Shown: positions 1 to 12,718 of the stretch, in pieces | How positions within the stretch are numbered: position 1 is the first letter of the stretch | How the letters are laid out: every line of letters begins with the position of its first letter | Assembly (NCBI GenBank): GCA_007115705.1 | Contig: QXEO01002102.1 | Coordinates: 1,252,747 to 1,316,746, forward strand | DNA: 64,000 bases | Direction of reading: 5' to 3' | From: Dactylis glomerata | Taxonomy: Eukaryota > Streptophyta > Magnoliopsida > Poales > Poaceae | Made by a program: the position numbers and the translations under genes | Notes under the pieces: model-generated | Seen by the model: the letters and a program-made list of their open reading frames with translations, nothing else | What the model was told of the DNA's origin: nothing | The model's database searches: none

Positions 1-592
1 GGGGGCAATGAGAGCTCAAAGCCAGTAAGTAACATAATTTTTGAAGGTCTATAAAACTTGCAATCACTGCTTCCCTCCGCGAAGGGTCTTTCTTTTACTT
101 TTATGTTGAGTCACCACCTTCTATCTTTATGCACCATTAAGAGAGCATAGTTGTCATTCTTAGTATAATGTGCATTGTCCCAAAGTTTTCATTGATTGAT
201 TCATATTGTTGGTTTCACTTGTTCTTAAATTATTTGTATCTAGTCGCCCTCTTAAACTTGAAGGTGTCCTATGCATTTATGTTTTGCCCTCTATGAAGGA
301 CAAGCTGAAAACCATTTGTATGTTTTTCCTTATGATTTGAACACACGTTTGACTTTCATTGTTTCATTTTCATGATCTTTTGTTTGTGTTCATTTTCATG
401 TTTACAACATGGTTGCTAAGTCTTTATTGTCAAGATTATATCTTCATGCCCATGTTTTAAGTTCTTATGATCCCAGCTCACAAATGCTTACATATATGAT
501 CAAGATTGTGTAGGTGCATGTCACCTCAAAAATTATTCTTTTGTTATCACTTACCTACTCGAGGACGAGCAGGAGTTAAGCTTGGGGATGCT
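1..592 (+). mobile_element. 3' internal end of an Athila-like Gypsy element
   Basis: Non-coding stretch running directly into the LTR at 593. It ends with a purine-rich tract (GAGCAGGAGTTAAGCTTGGGG at about 569-588), as expected for a polypurine tract next to a 3' LTR. No ORF of note is present. From memory, the texture matches the 3' untranslated part of Athila-like elements of the Triticeae (Sabrina/WHAM type). The rest of the element lies upstream of the window, inside the Copia RT gene that resumes at 2229. Confidence 0.7.
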
Positions 593-2228
593 TGATACGT
601 CTCCAACGTATATATAATTTTTGATGCTCCATGCTTGTTCATACACCATTTGCCTACTGTTTCGTTACACTTCCTGGCACTTTTATACATTTTCCGGAAC
701 TAACCTATTAACAAGTCGCCACAGTGCCAGTTCCCTATTTTCTGTTGTTTTTGTGTTTCAGAAGTGATACACAGGAAATATTCTCGGAATTGGACGAAAC
801 AAGTTCCTAAAGTCTTATTTTTCCCGGAAGCTTCCAGAGATCCAAAGAGAAGTTGGAGGGGGGCCATGAGGGCCCCACACACCAGGGCGGCGCGGCCCAG
901 GCCCTGGCCGCGCCCCCTATGTGTGAGGGCACCTCGGGCCACTTCTGACGATGCCCCTTCGCCTATAAAGACCCCCCGACGGAAAAAACCTAAGGACCTG
1001 ATCAATTTTCAAGAACACATCGCGATCCGCCGCCGCCGTCGACCCGAAGATCGGGAGGGTCTAGAAGCTCTTCCCGGCACCCTACCGGAGAGGGGAATCG
1101 CCACCGGAGGTCTTCTTCATCGCCATGCTTGCCTCCGGAGCGATGAGTGAGTAGTCTACCTTGGACTATGGGTCCATAGCAGTAGCTAGATGGTTGTCTC
1201 CTCCACCATGTGCTTCATGTTTAGATCTCATGAGCTGCCCTACATGATTGAGATCACCGTTATGTAATTCTACATGTTTGGTTTGTTGGGATCCGATAAA
1301 TATTGGTGTTATGATTGAATTGCTATACTGAAATATATCTTATGTTATCTCTATGTTGTTTATGATCTTGCATGCTCTCCGTTGTTAGTAGCTATCTTGG
1401 CCGAGTAGTTGCTAGTGACTCCAAGAGGGGGTATTTATGCTCGATAGTGGGTTCATGCCTCTATTTAACCTGGGGGAGTGACAGAAACCTCTAAGGTTGT
1501 AGATGTGTTGTTGCAACTAGGGAGAAAACAATATCCATATGCTCAAGGGCATATGCTTTGTTTACATTACACACTTTGCTTAAAGCAATTATCTGTTGTT
1601 CGCAACTTAATACTCATGGGGTGTTCGGATGATATCCCCGTGAGTGTATTATCAGTCATAGATGCAGTTGGATGGCGGTCTATGTATTTTGTTGTAATGC
1701 CCAGAGTAAATCGCATAGTGATCTTCTTGACATATCACGTTTATCTTTATTCTATCAATTGCCCAACTGTAATTTGTTTACCCAGCATGTGTTATTTATC
1801 TTATGGAGAGACACCACTAGTGAACTGTGGACCCCGGTCCTATTTCCATCATATTGCTATCACCTGTTTACTTTACTCGCACTGTTTACTTTACTCGCAT
1901 ACTATTATCACTTTCCACTTGATACGCTCATACCCTTTGTTTCAAGCAAACCGGTGAGATTGACAACCTCATCGCAAGTTGGGAACAAAGTACTTGGTTG
2001 TGTTGTGTGCAGGTTCCGCCTTGCAGCTAGCAAGCAGAGCTTGGACGAGGCACCATATATAAATTGTCCGAAGCTGTCGCAAACTAGCAAGCATCACCTT
2101 CAGTCGTATTGTCCGCTCTTCTCCTGATCGATAAAACCTTGGTTTCTTAACTGAGGGAAAACTAGCTGCTATATTCATCACACCTTGCTCTTGGGGTTCC
2201 CAACGGGCTGGTCATTTACCACGCATCA
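593..2228 (+). repeat. 3' LTR of the Athila-like Gypsy element
   Basis: Starts TGATACGTCTCC and ends ACGCATCA, so it has TG...CA ends and is 1636 bp long, normal for this family. The start and the ACCGGTGAGATTGACAACC motif near 1951 are recalled as hallmarks of abundant Triticeae Athila-like LTRs. Copia RT coding sequence begins at once after the LTR, which fixes the right border. The 5-bp flank is CCCAG; its partner lies outside the window, so the target duplication cannot be checked. Small ORFs inside the LTR are not genes. Confidence 0.8.
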
Positions 2229-3777
2229 CCCAGACTCTAGGAAATGGCTAGAGGCCATGAAATCTGAATTGGGATCCATGAGCGAAAACCAAGTATGCAC
2301 TTTGGTGGACCCTCCTAGCGATCGTAAGGCCGTTGAGTGCAAATGGATTTTCAAGAAGAAAACGGACGCGGATGGTAATGTTACTATCTATAAGGCTCGG
2401 CTTGTCGCAAAAGGTTTTCGGCAAGTTCAAGGTGTTGACTACGATGAGACTTTCTCTCCCGTAGCGATGTTTAAGTCCATTCGGATTTTATTAGCAATTG
2501 CTGCATTTTATGATTATGAGATTTGGCAAATGGATGTCAAGACTGCGTTCCTCAATGGCAACATTGATGAAGAGTTGTATATGATGCAGCCCGAAGGTTT
2601 TGTCAATCCTAATGATGCTGATAAAGTGTGCAAACTTCAACGTTCCATTTATGGGCTGAAGCAAGCATCCCGGAGTTGGAACCTTCGTTTTGATCAAGTG
2701 ATCAAGAGTTTTGGATTTGTTCCAAATTGCTACGAAGCTTGTATCTACAAGAAAGTGAGTGGGAGCTTGGTGACATTTTTAGTACTATATGTGGATGACA
2801 TATTGATTATTGGAAATGACATCAATATGCTTAATGATGTGAAGAGTTATTTGAATAAATGTTTTTCAATGAAAGACCTAGGAGAAGCTGCTTATATATT
2901 AGGCATCAAGATCTATAGAGATAGACAAAGACGCCTAATAGGTTTAAGCCAAAGTACATACCTAGACAAAGTTCTGAAAAGGTTCAGAATGGATAAAGTG
3001 AAGAAAGGTTCATTGCCCATGTTGTTAGGTAAGATATTGAGCAAGGCTTAGTGTCCAACTACGGCAAAAGATAGAGAAACTATGAGCAAAGTGACATATG
3101 CCTCGGCCATAGGTTCTATCATGTATGCCATGTTGTGTACTAGACCGGATGTGTCCAATGCTCTTAGTTTGACGAGCAGATACCAAAGTGATCCAGGAGT
3201 GGAACACTGGACAGCCGTAAAGAACATCCTAAAGTATTTAAATAGGACTAAAGAAATGTTCTTTGTCTATGGAGGTGATGAGCAGCTCGTCGTAAAAGGT
3301 TACATCGACGCTAGCTTCGACACCGACCCGGATGATTCTAAATCTCAGACAGGATACGTTTATATTTTGAATGGTGGAGCTATGAGCTGGAGAAGCTACA
3401 AGCAAAGCGTGATCGCAGGATCTACAACCGAAGCGGAATACATGGCTGCTTCGGAAGCGTCAAGTGAAGGAGTTTGGATTAGGAACTTCATCACTGAGCT
3501 TGGTGTGGTTCCAAGTGCCTTGGACCCACTGGAGATATTGTGCGATAACACTGGCGCCATAGCACTTGCTAAGGAACCAAGATATCATCCAAAGACCAAG
3601 CACATCAACCGCTGTTCCCATATAATTCGAGATTATATAGCAGATGGAGATCTGAAGATTTGCAAAGTACATACGGATTTGAATGTCGCAGATCCGTTGA
3701 CTAAACCTCTTCCACGAGCAAAACATGATCAGCACCTTAATGCCATGGGTGTTAGATTGTTACCAGATGTAAACTAG
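2229..3777 (+). pseudogene. Copia reverse transcriptase-RNase H, BARE/Angela-like, 5' part displaced
   Basis: This is the C-terminal half of a Copia polyprotein. The RT domain shows the DVKTAFLNG region and the catalytic YVDDIL motif near 2790. The RNase H domain follows (GYIDASFDTDPDDSKSQTGY, then TEAEYMAASEA and CDNTGAIALAKEP). It ends at the TAG at 3775 with the typical HTDLNVADPLTKPLPRAKHD tail. One in-frame TAG at 3049-3051 splits the frame; a C-to-T change at a glutamine codon would explain it. The gag, protease, integrase and early RT parts lie upstream of the Athila-like insertion, outside the window. Confidence 0.9.
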
Positions 3778-3805
3778 ATTATTGACTCTCGTGCAAGAGA
3801 GAGAC

Positions 3806-5026
3806 TGTTGGAATTATGCCCTAGAGGCAATAATAAAGATGTTATTATTATAATTCTTGTTCATGGTAATGTTTATATTCCATGCTAGAATTGTATTAAG
3901 CGGAAACTTTAATACTTATGTGGTTTATGAACAACACCGTGTCCCTAGTATGCCTCTATGGACTAGCTCATTGATTAATAATGGTTAAGGTTTCCTAACC
4001 ATACACATGAGTTGTCAATTAATAATGAGATCATGTCATTAGGAGAATGATGTGATGGACAGACCCAAATAAAGCACATCAATTAGATTGTGTCATTGTG
4101 TTCATCTTTGCAAAGCTTTTTCTATGTCAAGTATTGTATTCCTTAGACCATGAGATAATGCAACTCCCTAGTGCCGGAAGAGAGCTTTGAGGTCATCAAA
4201 CGTCATCCTATGAAAGGGTGATCATAAAGGTGTCTCTTAGGTGATCGGAAAGTACTTGTTGGGTTGTATGTATCGAGATGGAATTTGTCCCTCCCGAGTC
4301 GGAGAGATATACTTCGGGCCCACTCGGTAATCGATATCAACACCGCTTGCAAGCACGTGGTTAAAGAGTTAATCACAAAGTGATATCAGATTATGAAACG
4401 AGTAAAGTACTTGCTGTGAGCGAGATTGAACTAGGTATGCCAATACCGACGATCGAATCTCGGGTGAATAAAATATCGCAAGACGAAGGGAATACAAATA
4501 CGGGATTGATTGAATCCTGACATCGTGGTTCATCTGATATGATCATCGTTAAGTGCGTGGGAGTCAATATGGATTTCCAGATCCCTCTATTGATTATTGA
4601 TGGAGATCATGTCCGCGTATTCTCGAACCCGTAGGGTCACACACTTAACGCATATTAACGCTAGGGTAGTTTTTCGGGATATATGTGAAAGTGTTTCGGA
4701 GAGTTCAGAATTGTTCTGGGTGAAAAAAATATATAATGTTTATTAATTGCAGGAATTAATAAATATTAAACGATATTTATTTAAAAGAAATAAATAAAGA
4801 AAAAAAAAGAAGAAGAAAAAAGAAAAAGAAGCAGCGCGACTGCCAGGAACGTCCTGGCTCGCTCGATCACTACGAGCGACGCTGCCAGGAACGTCCTGGA
4901 TCTCTCGCTGGGGGCCGAGTGGACTTTTGATCCATGATGGATCATGTATGGGCGTGTACTTCAAGGAATGGCCAGCGTGGCCGATCGTCACGAGCAAGTC
5001 AAACTTGCTTTGCAAGTATGCGTATG
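3806..5026 (+). repeat. 3' LTR of the Copia element, first part
   Basis: Starts TGTTGGAATTATGCCCTAG right after a purine tract (GCAAGAGAGAGAC). This start is nearly the one of BARE1/Angela/WIS LTRs. Landmarks such as CGACGATCGAATCTCGGG near 4448 and GAACCCGTAGGGTC near 4625 agree. The LTR is interrupted at 5026 by Gypsy1 and resumes at 14303; joined length is about 1.70 kb, as expected for the family. A purine-rich AT stretch at 4790-4830 and two copies of the palindrome CCAGGAACGTCCTGG (4843-4857, 4885-4899) lie in the U3 part. Confidence 0.85.
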
Positions 5027-5361
5027 TGACAAGGGTATAGATAATAGAGCCCGTCAGTTGAGTACCCCTGAGGCCCGTTGAGCTTGGCCCAATTGTAATA
5101 CTAGTCGAAATACGAGTTCATGTCGTATGTCGATATTGTAATCTGTATCGGATCCCACCCGATCCTTGACACCTGGCCACCTATATATAGGGGCCAAGAG
5201 GGGACGGTGTGGGACAGATTGAAAGCAAGCCAGGTTTTACACCCACGTTTACTTTCATAGCCACCTTGTTTGACTGATTTCACCTTCGAGTTCATCCGAC
5301 GCCCTATCTCGCTGATCCTAAGTCCTTCATCTAGGACATTTGTCGAGTTAACCCCTCGTCA
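5027..5361 (+). repeat. 5' LTR of Gypsy1
   Basis: TGACAAGGG...CCTCGTCA, 335 bp. A TATA-like run (CCTATATATAGGGGCC, about 5180-5195) is the probable core promoter. The same LTR type, diverged, bounds Gypsy3. Confidence 0.93.
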
Positions 5362-5382
5362 ATTGGCACCGACCGTGGGGAC
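5362..5382 (+). other. Primer-binding site of Gypsy1
   Basis: The sequence right after the 5' LTR, ATTGGCACCGACCGTGGGG, is where minus-strand DNA synthesis is primed. Gypsy3 has ATTGGCGCCAACCGTGGGG at the same place. I did not assign the tRNA. Confidence 0.6.
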
Positions 5383-5398
5383 TCTGGGCGTTGGAATC

Positions 5399-8300
5399 AT
5401 GAATTCGACGGCTTTCTCGCTTTTAGCCAACAACAATCCGCAAGTCGACGAAATTCAGATACCCTTCGGAACCATCGATTTTCAACCTCACCAGTCAAGT
5501 TTTTCGAAAATATTTGAGAGCATGGATCAAGATATGGAGTTAACGATCGGAAGTCTAAACTTTCGAGTCAGATCACTAGGTTCGATTCGCCTTTCAGATC
5601 CGACGAAAGCGGGTCCGTCGGCAAGTGAACCCAAGATAGTAGCAATGTCAGAATCATCAGAAGGCTCTTCCAGCGAGGTAAACTCGCCGGTCAGCTTGAC
5701 AAAAGCAGAAGAGGGAAAATTGCAGGAGGCGACGAAACCATGGAGAATTTTGATTTAGAAGTGCAACTCGAAGATCTCATGATCTGCCACGATAACACCT
5801 CAGATCAATCAACAGACACCTGGAAGACGGGACTAGAACTTTCTGAAGATGACAACTCGATCTTCTCAAGTCACAACAGCAAACTCGACAATCGATACCA
5901 GATACTCGCAATCACAGGAGATAATTCAGAAGAACTCGACGACAACAACAACCCAGTGCTGAATCCAGCAAACATAAACAAAGGGGCAAATCACTTAGCA
6001 GAAGGAGAAACCGCTGACTCCCTCGCAACAAGGGTAAAAGTTCGACTATCAGCCGATGAGTGGAGAGAAATCAAGACAGCCGTGGAACACGGCACACCAA
6101 TACCAACAAATTCCAGCCAAAACATGCTTTTGGGATATCATTACGCCCTAAGGCAACAGGCGAAGCAACTAGCAAAGGAGAAGATTGAAATACAGAAAAG
6201 GAAGGACTCAGCCATTGCAGCAAGCGACGCTGCTCGCAGAGCACGTAGTGACGCGTCGTACACAAACAGAAGACATCATCGACATGGGTCAAGATATGAG
6301 AATCTAAAGTACTCAGAAAGGCAAAGTATCTCGAAAAACCTCGACTCGTCCTTCCTATTGGTCGACGAGCATGGAAATATTATACCAAAAACTCCTGAAG
6401 CAGCATTGGTGGCAGCTCAAGCATACCTGCATACAACACGACCAAATCCAGGAGACCCGAGGGAACATATGCACCGAGCAGCGCTAAATGGATTGAAGAT
6501 GGTAGGCAACAAATTATCAGCAAAAGAGGAGGAGGCATATCGCAACAAAGGAACCCATAAACCAAGATCACCACGCTGCCACAACAGTCCTCGGCATAGA
6601 AGTGGAAGTTGCCGATCTAGGACGCCATCACCCGGATAATACAACAGTCCAAAGAACAAAGGAACCCGATGATCCAGAACCCCCAACAGAACATATGACT
6701 ACGAAGATGATGAAAAGGAGATGGGGGCGCCATGCTTTACCCGTAGGGTTCGCATCACGCCAGTACCCAAAGGTTTCAAACTACCCCATGACCAACAAAA
6801 GTACGACGGATCTCAGGAGCCACAGTCATGGCTTTTAGATTATCTACAAGTAGTAAAACTATTAGGAGGAACCAAGGAAATAGTAATGCAAAGTTTGCAA
6901 TTACACCTCACCGGCGCAGCAAGGTCATGGCTAAGCAAATTAGAAAAGGAAACAATTGGAAGCTGGGAGGAGCTCACAAAACAATTTACAAGTAACTTCA
7001 AGTCGACATACAAGCGGCCAGCATCCATAGAAGAAGTCAAAGCCTGCGTACAGCAATGCGGGGAGACATTAAGAGCATATATCCAAAGGTGGAGTATAAT
7101 CAAAAATTTGGCAGTCGAAGTTTCGGATGAAAGAGCAATAGATGCATTCATAATCGGGTTACGACGAGGAGACCTAGTCGAAGAGATGGGCAGAATCAAA
7201 CCGAAAATAGTATCAGATCTAATGGATGTGGCAAATAGATTCACAGATGGAGAAGATGCGTGCAACAATAAATGCACGCGATCGCTAGAAGATGATAGAG
7301 GAAACAGATATAGAGGTCAAAGAAGAAGATCCCGCAATTACGACAATTACGGCTCCCACAGCCAAGTAGCCGCAGGATATAAAGATAACAGCTACCAAGG
7401 CAACGATCGTAAAAGTTCGGGATACTGTAGCTATGGCAAAGGAGATTACAAAAAATTTCCGCCAAGGGAATCTAGAGAGTACAACCCATCACCGGAAGAT
7501 ATGCTCAACGGACCATGTCATATTCACTCTGCGTTCATCGATGGGAAACGAGTATCTAGACATGCAATGAAAGATTGCACTATGTTCTTGAAACTACAAG
7601 AAGCAGCACTTAACAAGCAAGCCGAGGCAAAATGCCAGGGATACGAGGGAAACACAAGCAACACACCTACAACCCAACAAGGAAACAGTGGAGCTCCCAA
7701 GGGCCAAGACCAAACAAACCAGGGACGCGGCGATGACGAGGGATATGTTCCATCTAAGGGGCACATTACAGCAATGATACAGCCAGTGCCCAAGTCGAAC
7801 AAAGAGGAGAAAAGCATAACTCGACAAGTCAACCTTGCAATAAACTCACCTCCGGCAACAATGGAATATCTGCATTGGTCAGAGCAACCCATAGAATTCA
7901 GTAGAGATGATCACCCAATAATAGTACCTCAGCCAGGAAACGCGCCTTTGGTACTCAAAGCTCAAATTGGGACCTATGATGTCGACAGAATATTCATGGA
8001 CGCAGGAAGTGGGATAAATCTTATATACGCAAAGACCTCACGGGCAATGCACATTTCATTGGAGTTCCTGAAACCAACTGATTGCTCCTTTCACGGAATA
8101 GTCCCAGGAAGTGCTAACTATCCACTTGGTCGAATAGCACTCAACGTTTGTTTCGGAAATCGACAAAACTACAGAAGGGAGAAACTCGACTTCGAAGTCA
8201 TGGACTGGCCATCACAATATCATGCGATCCTCGGGAGACCCGCGTTTTCACGATTCATGGCAGTACCTCACTACACTTACCTGGTACTAAAAATGCCAGC

Positions 8301-8484
8301 ACCCAAAGGAATTATTACAGTAAAGGGAAGCTTCGAGTTATCAGATCTGTGCGACAAGGAGTTTCATAAGATGGCCCAAAATTTCGGCATGATGGCAAGC
8401 TACGGAGAACCCAACTGCAAAGCAAAAAGCACGACTACAGAGCGACATGGCTACTCGAAGGAAACCCCAAGGAACCCGAAGTAA
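5399..8484 (+). pseudogene. gag-protease polyprotein of Gypsy1 (broken)
   Basis: Starts at the ATG shortly after the primer-binding site (MNSTAFSLL). A frameshift near 5715-5735 moves to a second frame that runs to 8484, broken by TAA at 6637-6639 and TGA at 6670-6672. The capsid region (about 6720-7270) has the retrotransposon gag pattern (LHLTGAARSWLSKLE, then ETLRAYIQRWSIIKN). An Arg-rich basic stretch follows. The retropepsin active site is FMDAGSGINLIYAKT near 8000, with the downstream LGRPAFSRF motif near 8230. The ORF ends just after the protease, and no RT follows. Gypsy2 and Gypsy3 have homologous proteins. Confidence 0.88.
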
Positions 8485-8868
8485 AGAAACCTCGGGTATA
8501 GTTACCCGAACAAGAGAAGACTACAGGAGAACAAGAGAAGACCACAGGAGAAGAAGAGAAGACTCAAGCAACATAGGAAACAAGACATACAAATTAGTCA
8601 AGTAGGAAAATGAGGCTGTAAAAGCCACGAGTTATTCCAGGGCAATGCCCTCTAGATCCAGAACACAGGTCACTGGCCAGATCTCTTGGGTCACCCCATG
8701 TATCTTATATTACAAATATAATAAAGGCAAGTTCCTCATATTCGAGTTTACATGTCTAAACGCGGCAAACGCCAACACCCACAAAACGCCTTGAGTACTA
8801 AAAAAATTCCCTCGGGAATCAGCCCAGGGAGAAACGCTCTTGCAGACTATAAAGTATATACATTAAAA
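8485..8868 (+). other. Spacer between protease and antisense gene of Gypsy1
   Basis: No gene seen. It begins with a purine-rich imperfect tandem repeat at about 8505-8565 (GAGAAGACTACAGGAGAACA and variants, three times). A related but shorter spacer is found in Gypsy2 at 20988-21409. It probably holds 3' ends of the sense and antisense transcripts. Confidence 0.5.
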
Positions 8869-11800
8869 TTACAACACAGGTGGATCTGAGTCATCCACAT
8901 TAAAAGGATTCAAATAATGGTACTCGCAGAAAAACCTCGCATCCTCTTGCAGTAACCTTGAGATGATCCTTTTCACTGGCTCTAGCGTCGCATCCATATG
9001 AACTCCAACCGTAGCTCGTTCTGAAGGCAAACTCTGGGACATGCGGTCATAAACAAGTCTCGGATGCCACTTTCGCATCCATCCAAGAGCAAAATTAGCA
9101 CCAGCAATCAGGTTCAGTTTTATAAGGAGATGAACCCGCTGGCTCGTCTGGAAAGCTTCGAGTAGTTGCCTAAAATCCTTCGGCATAGCATTACGAGGCA
9201 ACATAACAGAGTACATGGTTGTCAGGGACATGCGACAACCATCAATAGCTTCGCCAATATGCTGTCCGCGATCCTGAAGAAGCACGATGGCGCGACAGCG
9301 ACGGAGGTTCGACCATAAGCTCTCAGTCCCCTGAGTAGCTTTCTGAAGAGCAACGATCCGCTCAGAAACCTGGCGTGATTCGCCAGCAAGATCAAGGCAA
9401 GTACCTACGGTGCACTTAAAAATTAGCACGCGGCAAGCTAGAGCAAAAACAAAAGAGAAAAAGGCTCCCCAAAGACTTACACAGCAGCATCTCGCAAACA
9501 GATTCGACGATACCAATCAGAAAAGATTAGCATTCCTCAAAATGCGCGATCTTCGCTACTAGACTCGAAACATCATCTTCAAGATTGGACACTTGTTTCA
9601 TCAGATCATGGGACTTACCGGCCTTGTCTAAAGCAATTTGCGCCTGGCGCTTTATCAAGGATAGACGGCTCTCAAGATCCGAAATCCTCGACGAATATTC
9701 CTCACATCGAGAGAAAGAATGAGGAGGCGAAGAAGTTTCGGAGTCGAACATACTAACAGGAGATAAAGCCCGGGTACGACCCGACGATTCACCAGCAGGC
9801 GCAAGCTGGAAGTCAAGCAAAAAAGAAGAAGACATACATCTCAGAAACATCATTCAAGCCAAACACTTCATAAACAGGAAGATATTTACAACAAGTGGAA
9901 AAGCCCCTTGACTAGTTCTCGGGCAAAGCACAATTAGAAGTTCACCATAGCAAAAGAAGCAGAGATTATAAAGAAAGATTAAAACTACGCCACCTCAGCA
10001 GCATGCTCCGTGGCAGGTGACGCAGGTGTAGCAGCAGCTCCTGGAGGAGGCATTGTTGCACCAGAGGAAGGAGTCGAAGAAATAGGCGCAGAAGTCAAAG
10101 CAGCCGCCGAAGGGGAAATAATCGACACGATGCTTGGCGCGTACTTCTTTGCCCTTTCAAAGAAACCTCGCAATTCAGATAGAGTCCAACCGCGGAAGGA
10201 GCTTACCTTCTCCCAGTCAATCTCTTCACCATGGGCATAAGCAAGAGCGATGGCCCCCTGTGCACCCCGCTTCATGGAACGACCATTCGGCAGAAGAATA
10301 GGGTTTTCAGGGGTGTCAAAGGCCTTGACGAGTTTCTTCAAGTCAGCATTTTCAATGCCCGCCTTTTGCTTTCGCCACAACCCGATGAAAATCCGTGTAA
10401 GAACGCGGCTAGCCAATTCGAAGATCTCTTGGATGGAATTCCACTTCGCCTCCAGTAGACTAACCGCAGCCATAAGAGAGTCGTCGTCTCGTTGCGCAGA
10501 AGTCAAAGGAATCCCGGTATATTCTACACAGTCGAGGAAACAAAGATACATCAGTGGAGTATAAGAATAAGCAACTCAAGCAAAGGAGAGGAAAAGGCAT
10601 GGTATTTACCTCCAGCAAGATCCGACATCTTATTAAGGCGTAAAGCCACGGCTTGATCTCGCTGAGTCCGCTCTTTCTACAAATCAGCAAGGGATTTTTC
10701 CATTTTCTTCACCTTATCCAGTGCTGACTTAGAGGAGTTTTCAGCACTGGTTTTGGCAGCAGTTGCAGCGTCAAAAGCTCTCTTGGAGGCCTCAAGTTCA
10801 GCTTCCAGGGACGAAATACGAGCATTAGCTGTTGCCAAGGCATCTATAGTAAAAAATAGGGAAAGATGAGTATGATAAAGAAGCAAAGAAAGGTGCTTGA
10901 GATAAGCAAAGTAAAGGGAAAAAGACTACCTTCGGAAGCTTTAGCAGCTTTCAAATGTTCGGCACATTCAGTGCCCAAAGTGATAAATTTCTTCATCAAT
11001 ATCTGCCAAGGAAAAAGAACGTAAGCATAAGGATCACGCAAGGAACAAAAGGCAAAAGGAGAAAAAACCACCACACACATCATCAAGAGAGCTCCTGGAC
11101 TCATGGGGTTCAAGGGAAATGTCAGTTTCCTTCGACTTCTTCGAACACTTGGTGCCCCGAGCCACAGGAACTTTCTGGGAGCCTTTGACGACTTTGCGGC
11201 AGGCTCAACTTCCTGCACAGGGGATTCATCAGCATTCATATTTTCGGCAGAAGGAGCAATGGCAGCATCCCTTTTCAGGTCCTCGTCGTCACTGCAAAGA
11301 AAGCCAAAGGAAAGAGATTTTACACAACTCGAAAGGAGGAAAACAAGTAAAAAAAAGCATAGAGTTGGCAAAATACTTACGAGTCCAAGAGGTCGAAAAG
11401 TTCTACCCCCCTTCTAGACTAGGGGCTTCGCCGGCCACAATTCTCTGAGCTATGGTACTCGAAAAAGCAAGTTCCTCGACGCGCTTCCTTTTCTTGTCCA
11501 TGCCAAGATCTTCAGAAAGCGCGGGAGGAGGCGACGTCGTTGAGCTGGTCTCTTCCTGTGATTCTTCGGCATCATCTCCGTCCTGAATCTCCTTAGCCTC
11601 GGGGGCTTCGAATGCAGCAGCAACTAGATCCGCCGGAATAGGTCCTTCCTCGGGTAGAGGTGGACGTGAAACAAGGAATTGATGGGTCTGTACATAAGTA
11701 AGTCAATAAAACTGTCAAGACAAGCATACTAACAATAGCAAGAAAATGAAAAGGCAGAGGTTGATGTACAAAGAGAACATACCGCGAGCAAGGGGTGCTC

Positions 11801-12718
11801 GGAGTCAAAATGATTAGCGGCTAATTCCGCAATCTCATGATCCTTAGTAAGAGTGGTAAGAGCTCTGACCCGCCTGTCGACATCTTTCTTCTCCATCAGA
11901 TCTTCACATACTCGAGAAGAATCTCCCAAGCCAGAAAAGGTCCAAAGCTTGGAAAGACGGTGTTGCAGGGGTTGAACTCGACGTTGTACGAAAAAAGCCA
12001 TGAGTTGGGTACCCGATAGAGCGCCTCCTCTACCTCCTTTCAGAGTTTGGATGCGGGTCAGGAGTGGTGCAATCTCCTCCATCTCAACATCTGTGGGAAG
12101 CGAATCCCAAGATGACAATTTCTTCAACTCCTGGGAGGCATCAAAAGGGGCGAGGCCGTATTCATCGGAGGAAAAAACCTTATGGTCTTTGATGTAAAAC
12201 CATTTGGTCCTCCAACCTTGTACTGATGCAGCCATGGAATATTCCAGGTATTGAGAGTCAGCACGAACAGAGATGATAGCTCCGCCTAGCTCAGGTTTTT
12301 TCGATAAGGAGACGCTGGGGCGGAGCCGAAAGAGGGACCTCTAGAAAATAAAATGGGGTTCGATCCCCAAAAAAGACTCGCAAAGAGTTATAAAATAGGT
12401 GATATGAAGAAGGGAATTTGGTGTGAGCTGATGAAGCTGCACACCGTACACATAAAGAAGCCCACGAAGGAACTCGTGGGCAGGAAGAGAAAGACCGCGC
12501 AGAAGGAAAGCAAGAAACATCACCCGGAAGCCGTTTTTGGGCTTGGGGATCCGCTCGGTGCTGGGGAAGATTACTGAGTTACTATCGGAGATGAGGCCGT
12601 CCGCCTTGGCCTTGTCTAGATCCTTCTGCGTGAAAGCAGAAGGTACCCAGCTCGTAGCGGCATTCACGGCTTTCCCCTTGACCATCTTATTTTTCTCCGC
12701 CAAATGCTTGATGCGCAT
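8869..12718 (-). pseudogene. Antisense multi-exon gene of Gypsy1 (putative gypsy type transposon / Transposase_28-like)
   Basis: Runs opposite to gag. The first coding block (12718 down to about 11783) has the recalled pattern of Pfam 'putative gypsy type transposon' proteins: FLLRGLSLPAHEFLRGLL, then HITYFITLCESFLGIEPHF, then GWRTKWFYIKD, then RRVQPLQHRL. It is broken by one TAG at 12341-12343, then ends at a donor GCG/GTATGTT. Later blocks are an acidic Ser/Pro linker (about 11690-11380), a basic block (about 11340-11100), a coiled coil (10860-10677), a block at 10551-9985, a second coiled coil (9853-9527) and the last exon (about 9409-8869) ending at TAA. Intron borders were judged by eye. 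Gypsy2 carries a homologue, so the gene belongs to the family. Its function is unknown. Confidence 0.75.

Noticed and set aside
1478..2127. ORFs of 150-160 aa at the left edge
   Set aside because: They lie inside the Athila-like LTR and show no domain.
4790..4832. A/G-rich run as a possible poly(A) tail of a LINE or SINE
   Set aside because: It lies inside the Copia LTR between family landmarks, has no target duplication and no coding sequence before it.
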